NCBI GenBank assembly: GCA_023846275.1
Contig: JAIUJO010000158.1
Coordinates: 653,528-717,527 of the forward strand
DNA: 64,000 bases
Source of the DNA: Vanilla planifolia
Lineage: Eukaryota; Streptophyta; Magnoliopsida; Asparagales; Orchidaceae
Direction of reading: 5' to 3'
The notes beneath the pieces are model-generated. The model was given only the letters and a program-made list of their open reading frames with translations. It was not told where the DNA came from and did no database searches. A program made the position numbers and the translations under genes. Shown piece after piece: positions 53,042 through 64,000 of the stretch. Within the stretch, counting starts at the first letter, position 1, and every line of letters starts with the position of its first letter.

Positions 53042-55610
53042 CTTTCATTTGGTTATATGAATGAGTAAATTTAGATCTTGACTTGTGTGTTCTTCACTTG
53101 ATTTTATTAGTTTATAATAAGATACATGAAATTATCTCTTTTTACATTTAATATACCTTTGCATAATTTCAAAATAATAATTTAGTATTATTTATAAATA
53201 TTTCACTTTTTAATTAATAATAATAATTCTAAATGAGGTGAGATTAAGACAAAATGTATGTCGTTAGATTTAACTCAACAATAACTATTCAATTAAATAT
53301 TCAGTTTAATATTTTTAATTTTTTTGACATGATGTATGAGTCATTGGATTCGTATCTATTTATATGTTCATGAATGTTATACTTGATTTCTTTAATAACA
53401 TTGAATGCAACTTTCTTGCCCATTTCTTTAAATATTTGTTTTTGATCTCGTTAGATTACTACAAAGGTCTAATTATTATTATGCTCATTTAATTTTGTAA
53501 ATTATAGTAATTCGTATTTAGGCTTGATTAAATATGAAAATATACAACGTTATATTTTTAAATAGTTTTTTATTTTTTGACAATCTTTAGGAGGCATTTA
53601 GAGAATACCAATTTTGATGATTGAGAACATTACATCTGTCATCTAGAATCTAAAAAAGTTACTTTCACTTGTAATTTATCTTATTTCTTCAAATCTTTAG
53701 CATTTACTTTGTCATATTAAATTCCTTCAATAAATTTGATTACAAATTTATTATAAATTTACTTAATATTAAAATATTAATAAATTATAATTTTTTTTTT
53801 ATAATGGTAATTAATTGTAATTCCAAACAAGATTTATTAAAGACTAAAAAATGTTGTTGGACTCATTTGAGTGAGTTATGTTAAATTAAATATTTATTTT
53901 ATTATATTAAATATTAAATTTTTTATAGTTTACACATGAGTTTTGAGTCATTTTTATTTATATCTAACTTGTTGACGAACGAGATTATACACTTTCTACT
54001 TAATGTCTTACAATGTAACTTTTCTAAATAATTTATCTTATTTTTTAAAATTTTTTTCTTTCATTGAGTTATATTTGTATGAAATCCTAAATCTTCTAAT
54101 GTTTGGCATTTACATAACTTTCATTGGGTAATATTACACTACCTTAATTTTTCTCATCCCAACTTTAATTTATATTACTTAATTTTCTAAAATTATTATA
54201 TTATTATAATTTTTTATTTCTTTTGATAATTATTAGTAATTTTAAATGAGGTTTGATTAAGGAAAAATTAGACTGGCTCAATGATCTCATATCTAATGAT
54301 AATTATTATTTTTTTATTTTTAAAACATTTGTTAGAGTTTTGGCTTGCTTTGAATAACAGTTTCAGTCATACCTTATCAGTCAATAAAACACATTACACT
54401 TGATTTCCTTAGTATCTTAGAAAATAAATTTTTCTTATAATTTATCCCATTTTGTCAAATTTTATTCTTTAATTATTTTATTTTAGTACATAACTCTAAC
54501 TCTCCTCTCATGTGATATTTGCGTTGATTTGATTTTGTTTAATTACATTGCAACAAATTATTTAGTTTTAGCTTTAATATATTTTTTTCATCATATTATA
54601 ATCATAATTTATTGTTATTTAATGCATATTTTCTTTAATAAACCACTATAATTCAAAAGGATGTCAGATGAAGATCAAATAAATTTATTGGATTGTAGTA
54701 GATGAGTTATATATTTGAATAAAGTTTATTTTAATATTTTATGAAGTTTTTATGGTTTTAGAATATTTTATGAAACATTCTTTTTATACAAATTTATATT
54801 ATCAAGAATGTTACACATTATCTCCTTAATATCTAGAAATATAATTTTCTTATATAATTTATCTCAATGTGTCAAATTTTTTAGTTTAATTTTTTTATAA
54901 TTTAAAATATTTTTAAGAGGTTTTTCATGCTTTATGAGCCATTTCAATTTATGCTAGATTTTATGATAGAATATTTTAACTCGATCTTCTTTGTGATTTA
55001 TGATAGAGTTTTTTATATAATTGTTCTCATTTCTTCAAATTCCCTTTTCATTTGGATATGCTAATTAGTAAATTTAGATCTCCACTCATGTGACTTTTGC
55101 ATTGATTTTATTTTGTTATAGTGCATTACATCAAATTATCTTTTTTCTTTTTTAATATATCTTTTCTTAAAATAAAAATATTAATTTATTATTATTTACG
55201 CTCATTTAATTTTATAATTCATAGTAATTTCAAATGACTCTTGATAAAAATAAAACAAAAGTTATTGGAGTTGACTAAACAAGCACTATCCAATTAAATA
55301 TTCATGTTAATATTTTAAGTTTTTTTGGCATAATGTATGAGACATTCCATTCATAACTATTTACATGATCACAAATGTTACACTTGATCTCATTAATAAC
55401 TTGGAGTACAACTTTCCTATAGAATTAATAACATTTCTTTAAATATTACTTTTTGAATTTACTAGATTATTATGAAGCTCTAATTATCCCCTGTGTAAAC
55501 TTAACATTGCTTTGATATATATATATTACATTACTTACATTTTTTATTTTATATTTATTATATATTTAATTATTATTAAAAAATAATAATTATATTATTT
55601 TATGCTCATT

Positions 55611-56130
55611 TAATTTGGTAATTTATAATATTCCCACATATCCTTGATTAAATAGAAATGAACATAGTTATCCTCTTTGTGAAGAGCTCTATTAAATTAA
55701 ATATTCTCTTAGAAATTTTTAAGTATTTTTTCTATTTTTGGAAATCATTAAAAGGAATTTTGATTCATACCAATCTTGATGATCAAGAACCCTAGATCTA
55801 TATGCCTTGTACCTAGGAATGCAACTTTCTTATACAAATTATCTCATTTCTTCAAATTATTTTCATTTAATTTGGTAATTTATAATATTCCCACATATGC
55901 CTGACTGCATAGAAATAAACATAGTTATACTCTTTATGAAGAGCTCTATTAAATTAGATATTCTCTTTTAAATTTTTAAATATTTTTTTTTATTTCAGGA
56001 AATCATTAAAAAGAAATTTTGATTCATACTTATCTTGATGATCAAGAAAATTACATCTATTAGGCTAGTATCTAGGATGCAACTTTCTTATGTAATTTAT
56101 CTGATTTCTTCAAATTATTTTCATTTAATT
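55611..56130 (+). repeat. Local tandem duplication, 257-bp period
   Basis: The segment starting TAATTTGGTAATTTATAATA at 55611 is repeated from 55868 with good similarity through TCTCATTTCTTCAAATTATT. The second copy begins where the first would be expected to read ATTTAATTTGGTTATATT. The junction lies at the shared word TTTAATTTGGT, which occurs at two positions of the 415-bp unit. This points to a slip or unequal exchange between those two positions, giving a shortened unit. Confidence 0.8.
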
Positions 56131-59116
56131 GGTTATATTGCATTGCTTCAATTAATTTTATTTTAACTTTTAACATGTATTTACTTAATATTAAAATTAC
56201 AATTTTTTATTATTTCTATATATTTATATTGGTAATTTTCTATAACTCCTGACAAGGTCTAATGAAGATTAAAAAATTGTTGTTGACTTATCTTAACAAT
56301 GTCAAATTAAATATTAACCTCTATAATTTTAAATAATTAATTTTTTAATAATTTTGGTATGATTTACAAGACATTTTATTTTGTAACTAATTTTATGATT
56401 AATGCTGTTACAAGTATTATATTTAATATGTTAGAATGAAACTTTTTTATATAATTTATCATATTTTATTCAAAGTTCTTGCTTTGATTTAGTTATATTA
56501 CTATGAACTCTAAATCTCTTACTATGTGACATTTACATTATTTTCGTTAGGTTATATTATACTATTTCATTTTTCTCATTTCAACTTTATTGAATAATTT
56601 CTTAATTCAAAAATTATGTGTTTTATAGTTGCTTATTTATTTTTATAATTTTGAGTAATTTTAAACAATGTCTAATGGAGGAAAAATAAATTTTATCAGA
56701 CAGATTTCAATGAGCTCTATTTAAGTAAAAATTATTTTCTTTTATTATTAAAACTTTTTTTTTTGACTTTTGCCTTGCTTTATAAGACATTTTGATTCAT
56801 TCATTAATATTTCATAAAGAATTACACTCATTCTCCTTATTATCTTGGAATATAACTTTTTTATTTAATTTATCACTTTTTTTAAAAGTTTTTACTTTGA
56901 ATGTTTTACTTGAATAAGTTACCCTAAATCTCCTATCATATGACTTTTGTATTAATTTCTTTTCATTGTATTACATTACAAAAATTATTTAGTTTCTACA
57001 TTAATATACCTTTCCATAATATCAAAATAATAATGTGTTATTATTTAGTGAATATTTGGCTTAGTAAATCATTATAATTCAACATGAGGTCAATTCAAGA
57101 CGAAACAAATATGATTGTATTGAACTAGTAACATTTTATGAAAACAAAAATTTATTTTAATATTTTTAAAAGCCTTTAAGGTTTTGCCATATTTAATGGT
57201 ACATTCCTTTTATACTTCATTATATTATCAAGTATATTACATTGGATCTCCTTAGTATATAGAAATAAAAGTTTTTGATACAATTTATCTTATTTTATTA
57301 ATGTTTACAATTTTATTTGTTTTTATTATTAACTAATTCTTCTCTCATATGATCTTAACATTACTTTGATTTATTTATGTCATATTTATTACTTTAATAT
57401 TATTCTTTATTTAGTTTTATATTAACATAATTATTAAATATAATATTCAATTAATTTTTTGTTATTTTAATTTTTAATTCATAGTAATTTCAGACAAGGT
57501 CAGATTAAGATGAAAAAATATTGTTAGACTCATCACTACTAGATCTATCAAATTAAAAATTAATTTTGTATTCTTTAATGATTTTATGTTTTAAGGCTTT
57601 GGCATACTTTTCAAAGAATTTTAATTCTTGAATAATTTAACGATCGATAATTTTGCAGTCACCTTTGTACCTCGCATTGCAACTTTCCCACATAATTTAT
57701 CATATTGTTTTTAACTTCTTTCTTTAATTTTGTTTGTATATTATTTAAATTTATCTTATTTTATCCTTAATTAATCATAAAATAAAAAAAATTTATTTGT
57801 TATGCTTTTTTTGGATTACTAATTACGAATAGTTTTGAACAAGGCTCGATGGAGATGAAAAAAATTTATTGAACTCAGCTTAATCAACTTTGTCAAACTA
57901 AATATTCATTTTTATATTTTTTTTTAATTTTTTAGTTTCAATATTCTTGCATGATTAATGAGAAGTTTTTAATTTATTCCTAATTTAATGATTGAGAATA
58001 TTATACTCTTTCTTCTTATAATTTTGGTAGGGAACTTTCCCACATAATTGATCACATTTTTTAAAACTTTTTGCTTTGATTTGGTTACATTACTATGTGA
58101 CTTTAAATCTCATTACATTACTTTGATTTCGTTATACTATATTGCTTCAATTTTTATCACTTAAGCTTGAATATGTATGTTCATAACATTAAAAACTAAT
58201 TTTATTATTTTACTAGCTTTTTCATTTTGGTTATTCTCAATAATTTCAAGCAAGATATGATGGAGACAAATAAATTTTTTGTGCTTATTTCTTATTATAA
58301 TTCACCATAATTCCAACTGAGATCCAATTGGCATGAAATAATCTTTTTTGAAATTATCTCGATGATCTTTATCTATTTAAATATTTATTTTTTAACTTTT
58401 CTTTTTTGTTTGGATTTTTGCATACTTTATAAGACATTTGATTTTTACCTCGTTTGATAATCAAAGATATTATACTTCATCTCCCTAGTATATTGTAATG
58501 AAACTTTTGTAAACAATTTATTTGGTTTCTTAAAATTTTGTGCGATTTAGTTATGCTATGTTACTTCAATTTATCTAATTTTTGTAATTTTTTATAATTT
58601 TTAGTATTCCAAGCAAGGTCTCATAAAGACCAAGCAAATATTATTGGACTCCCCATGATGGGCTTTGCCAAATTGAAATACTATTTATTAGTTTTTGCAT
58701 GGTTTATGCCACATTTCAATTTTTACCCATATCGATGATTAATAATTTTAGACTCTATGTCCTCGGTATCTCGAAACACAATATTGGCATAAAACTTATC
58801 TTTTTTTTTTCAAGTTTTTTTGTTTGAATTGGTTATATAACTATATAGCTCTAAATCTTATCTTGAGTGACCTTCATAATGTTTTATTTAATTATATTAT
58901 ATTACTTCAATTTATCATTTTTTAGATTTAATATAAATTTACTAAATAATAATATAATAATTTATTATTATTCATGTTTGTTTATTTTATTAATTCATAA
59001 TAATTTTAAAAAAAAGGTTTGATTAAGATGTTAAAAATATCTTTAAAGTTTGATAAACGAGCTATATCAAATTAAAAATATTATTTTTTATATTTTAATA
59101 TTTTTTCTAATGTTTT

Positions 59117-62100
59117 TGCTTGGTTTACAAGATACTTTTAATTATAACTAATTTGATGATAAATAATCTTACAATAAATCTCCCTGGTACCTTAGAACGA
59201 AATATTTTCATAAAATGTTTCTCATTTCTTCAAAAGTTTTTCTTTTATTTTGTTGTAACATAAAGTTATTTTGAATCTCTAATTGTTTTACATTAACATC
59301 ATTTTGATTTCATTATATTATATTGCATTAATATATCGTATTTCACCCTTAATACTTATTTGTGCCATATTAATTAGCATATTTTCTTTGATAACCTTTC
59401 AAACAAGTTCAATCGAGATGAAACAAATGTTGCTTCACTAGACTCTACAAGCTCTATCCAAGTAAATATTTGTTTTTATATTTCTATATTTTTTTAAGGT
59501 TCTAGTATGTTTACAACATATTTAATTTGTACATGATTATACTTTCAAGAATGCTACACTCAAAATCCTTATTAACATGGAATGTCATTTTCTCATACAA
59601 TTTATCTTATGTTTTTAGATATTTGAGAATGAATTTGATATATCATTAAGAAACTAGAATTCTCCTAATATGTAAAAAAAATTTATTATATATTTAATTA
59701 TTATAAATATAATAATTAATTATTATTTATACCAAATCTAATTTGGTAATTCATAACAATTCCAAACCAGTTTTGAAAAAGACGAAACAAATGTTATTGG
59801 AGTCATCACAATGAGACTATCAAATTTAATATTAATTTTTGTTTTTTAAATATTTTTTTAAGGATTTGGCATTCTTTAAGATACATTTGAACTAGTACTT
59901 GATTTGATAATAGAGAATTTTACTTTGAACTAGTAATTCCAAGTGAGGTCTAATTGATATATAAAAAATATAGTTGGACTAGTCTAAACAAGTTGTACAA
60001 AATTAAATATTCTTTTTATATATTTTAAATTTTTTTAAGGTTTTGATGCACTTTTCAAGTTATTCCATTCATAATTGAATTGACAAAAAGGGATATTACG
60101 TTGATCTCCTTTGTATCATGGAATACAACTTTTCTGTATAATTTTTATCACTTATTCAAAAAAGTTTTATTTGTTTTCACTATACTACATCTTTTACTTT
60201 AGCATTTTTTATTGCTTTATTTTTATAATAAATGATGTTAGATTGAGATGAAATAAACATCATTGGACTTACCTTATTGAGATTTATGAAATAAATTTTG
60301 ATTTTTTAAAATAATATATTTCTAAAATTTTGGTACATTTTATGAGATACTTTGATTCTTACTTATATTAATGATCAAGAATATTATAATCTACCTCCTT
60401 AGTGTCTTCAAATACAAATTTCTAATACAATTCATCAAATTTATTCAAATATTTTGCTTTTATTTTGTTTTATTGTTACATAACTCAAAATATCCTCTAA
60501 TGTCGCCTTTATAATTCTTTATTTAGTTATATACATTTCTTCAATTTATAACACTTCAACTTTAATATAAATTTGCTTATTATTTAAAAAATATTTCTTA
60601 TTTAGTTTTACTTAGTAAATTTTTTATGATTTATTATAATTCTAAATGTGGTCTAATCAAGATGTAATAAATATTATTACACTCATCTTGATGAGTTCCA
60701 TCAAACTAGATATTTATTTTTATATTTTCTTAAAATACTTTTTATAGTTTTTGCATGCTTTACAAGATATTTCAATTCATATCTCATTTAATGATCTTGC
60801 AATTTAGCTTGATCTCATTGGTACCTTGGATTTAAACTTTTCCATGTAATTGGTTTCATTTCTTCAAATTTGTTTGCTTTGATTTGGATATATTACTATA
60901 AAGCTATTATTCTCCTCTGTTGTAATCATAACATTGCTTTTATTTATTTATATAAAATTCTTTACATTTATCTCATTTCAATTTTGTAATATATTCACTT
61001 ATTATTAAAATAATAATTTATTATTTTTTATACTTTTTTAGTTTCGTAATTCGTTGTTGTCTCAAACTAATTCTGATTAAGATTAAATAAACATTGACAG
61101 TCTCCTTGGAATAAAACCTATTGAATTAAGTATTCATTTTTTCATTTGGTATGCTTTAATAGTCATATTTGATTCGATGATCAAGAAGTTCACACTCTAC
61201 CTTTTTTACCTTGGAATGTAACTTTCATGTGTAATTTATGTAATTTTTTTAAGTTTATTATTTTGATTGAGTTATGTTATATTACTTCAATATATCTCAT
61301 TATATCATTAATACAAATTTAAAAAATTTAGAAAATAATTGTAATTCTTTTGTCTTTTTTATAATGGTGATTTGCACTAATCCACAAAAAGGTCCAATGT
61401 AGATTAAAAAGATGTCTTTTGTCATCTCTCAACTTGTTATATCAAATTAAACATTCTTTTTTTTTATTTGGTTCATATCTCATTTGATGATCAAGTATAT
61501 AATACTTGATATCCTTAGTATATTAGAATGCAACTTTCTTACATATTTTATCTCGTTTCTTGATAAGTTTTTCTTTAATTTGGTTATATTACATTGTTCT
61601 AATTTATCTTATATCAACTTTATCATATATTTACTTAATAATAAAATAATAACTTATTAATTTTTAATCTTATTTATTATTGTAATTCATAATAATTCTA
61701 AATAAGGTTTAGATAAAGCAAAATAAACATTTTATACTCATCTTGATAAGCTCTATCTAATTATATTATTATGTTTATGTTTTTAAATATTTTATTTTCC
61801 CTGATTTTAGCATTCTTTTCAAAATATTTCGATTTATACTTGTGATGATCAAGAATGACACACTCTACCTCCTTGGTATCTTGGACTACAACTTTCATAT
61901 GCAATTTATCTCAATTTCTCAAATTTTGTTCTTTAATTTTATTATGTTGTTGTATGCTTTAAATCTTATCTAGTGTAACCTTTATAATAATTTATTTGCT
62001 CATATTTCCTTGCTTTAATTTATCTTTTTTTCTTTAATATAAATTTACTAAATATTAAAATAATAATTTGTTATTATTAAGGTTTACTTACTTTGGTAAT

Positions 62101-62250
62101 TCAGTTAATTCTAAATGAGGTTCTATTGATACTATAAATGCCACTAGACTAATCTTGTGTAGATATACTAAAATGATATCTATTTTATATTTTGTTTTGG
62201 TTATTGGTATGCTTTACAAGGTATTTCATTTTATACCTTTATTGATTATA
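59117..62250 (+). repeat. Segmental duplication, copy 2
   Basis: Matches 38984-42270 at high similarity across about eight units. It lacks about 190 bp relative to copy 1 near 59930 (joint at TTTACTTTGAACTAGTAATT) and about 90 bp near 60225. Unlike copy 1 it is flanked on the left by ordinary satellite rather than by the AC array. Confidence 0.85.
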
Positions 62251-63197
62251 AAACATATTACACTCGATCTCCTTACTTTCTTGGAATAAAACTTTTCAAT
62301 TCAATTTATCTGATTTCTTCAACCTTTTTGCTTTGATTTTTACTTTAATTTATTTATTAATATTTTTGTTTACTTTAGTAATTCATAATAGTTTCAATAT
62401 TTTAATTTTTTTAAATTTTTAGCTTTATTTGTCCAAATTATTATAAAACTATAATTCTCCACATGTGCAACCTTAAAATTTCTTTGACCTATTTATACTA
62501 AATTTCTTATATTTATCGCATTCCAAATTTATTATATATTTACTTATTGTTAAGGTAAAATTTTTTTATTATTTATGCTAATTTAATTTGATAATTTATA
62601 ATAATTTCTATTAGGTTTGATAGAGATGAAACAATTGTCGTAAAACCCATCATGATTAGCTCTATCAAGTTAAATATTTATTTTTATTTTTATAATTTTT
62701 TTAAAAGGTTTTGGAATGCTTTAATATCTTGGAATGCAATATTGTGTATAATTTATCTAATTTCTTTGAATTTTTTGTTTTAATCTGAATAGTTATATTA
62801 CTTCAATTTATAACAATTCAAATTTAATTTATTTTTAATTAATATTGAAATCATAATTTGTTACCATTTATAGTTACATTCATAGTAATTTCAAGTGAGC
62901 TCGAATGGAGATTTAAAAAATGTAGTTGGACTCATCTCCATAAACTAAATTTTATTAAATATTTTTTTCTAAATTTTTTAATTTTTTTATGTTTTACAAG
63001 ATATTTGATTTATACTTAATTTGATGATGAAGAATATTACACTTGATTTTCTTCGCATCACAAAAATTCACTTATAATTTATGTCATTTCTTAAAAACTT
63101 CTTCGATTTCATTATATCACAATACTTCAAATTAAGTCATTTAAAACTTTATAATAGATTTCCATAATATTAAAATAATAAATTATTATTTTTTATA

Positions 63198-63199
<2 letters not shown>

Positions 63200-63229
<30 letters not shown>
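63200..63229. repeat. (TA)n microsatellite
   Basis: About 15 AT/TA dinucleotides within a satellite copy, placed where the unit normally reads TTTATGCTTATTTACTTTGG. This is a different unit position from the TA tracts at 5754 and 27488. Confidence 0.9.
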
Positions 63230-63230
<1 letters not shown>

Positions 63231-64000
63231 TTTTTAGTTATTAATAATTCTAGTCTCGATGAGTTATACCAAATTAAATTTTCATTTTTTCTATTTTAAT
63301 ATCTTATATTTTAATATTTTTGTTTACTTTATAAGAAATTTTTATTCATACATATTGATGATTGAGACGGTTACAGTATATCTCTTCAGTTACTTACAGT
63401 GCAACTATGCAATTTATCACATTGTTCCAAATCATTTTGCTTAGATATGGCTATATTGCAATATAGCTCTGAATCTTATGGCATGTGCCATTTATAATAC
63501 TTTATTAAATTACATCAACTTCTTTAAATTTAACTTATTTTAGTTTTAATATAAATTTATTTCATGTTAAAATAATTTTTTAAAATTTATAATTATTTAT
63601 ATTGATAATTCATAGTAATTCTAAATAAGGTTTGATTTAGATGCAACAAGTATTGATGCATTATATTCGATGAGCGTTATCATGTTAAATTTCCATTTTT
63701 AATTATCTTTTAATATTTTTCTAGGGTTTTTTTGAAATATATATATTTATACATTAATTTGATAGTCAAAAGTATTACATTCATTCTCTTAATATTCTAG
63801 AATTGATTTTTTTAGATAATTGATCTTATTTCTTCACATTTTTTATTTTAAATTGATAATATTAGTATGTTACTTTAAATTTCTACTCATGTGACCTTTC
63901 CATCTATTTGATTTTGTTATATTATATTATATCAATTTATCACACTTTAAAATTAATATATCCTTGAATAACTTAAATATGCTAATTCACTATGATAATT

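Larger units (their letters stand above)
52351..64000 (+). repeat. Diverged ~415-bp satellite, block 5
   Basis: About 28 further copies in the same orientation, continuing past the window end. It includes two local tandem duplications (52944-53041 and 55611-56130), the second copy of the 3.2-kb segmental duplication, and a (TA)n tract. No gene is supported in it. Confidence 0.88.

Noticed and set aside
1..64000. tRNA or rRNA genes, or organelle-derived insertions.
   Set aside because: No tRNA B-box-like GGTTCGANNCC with matching arms was noticed, and no conserved rRNA words or recognisable organelle proteins. A covariance-model scan was not possible here.

Overview
The window is eukaryotic nuclear DNA, very AT-rich, with no intact protein-coding gene and no rRNA or tRNA gene that I could find. 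A plant is the most likely source, perhaps one with a large repeat-rich genome. The main evidence is a decayed non-LTR retrotransposon whose endonuclease, reverse transcriptase and C-terminal RNase H segments read like plant L1-type LINEs. I cannot name the species.

About 45 kb of the 64 kb is one strongly diverged head-to-tail tandem repeat with a unit of about 410-420 bp, always in the same orientation. It forms five blocks (about 1-7970, 14710-17375, 18715-29250, 38984-51580 and 52350-64000), roughly a hundred degenerate units in all. The unit has recognisable landmarks in fixed order, is internally redundant, and contains an AT-rich hairpin. Two 3.1-3.3 kb stretches (38984-42270 and 59117-62250) are a much younger duplication of several consecutive units.

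Four stretches interrupt the satellite. (1) 7971-14710 holds an unrecognised short ORF, a non-coding repeat-like segment, an unrecognised broken coding fossil on the minus strand (about 9306-9960), and a dead minus-strand LINE (about 10344-13600 or further). (2) 17376-18714 is unrecognised. (3) 29251-38983 is 3.3 kb of unrecognised sequence followed by a 6.4 kb array of degenerate AC-rich simple sequence dense in CATGCA words. (4) 51581-52350 is short and unrecognised.

There is no operon or pathway to reconstruct. The many long open frames at 32.5-39.1 kb are translations of the AC/TG simple sequence (His/Thr-rich on one strand, Cys/Val-rich on the other), not genes. The observations worth following are the satellite and its evolution, the AC/CATGCA array and its borders, the LINE fossil and the unidentified minus-strand coding fossil.
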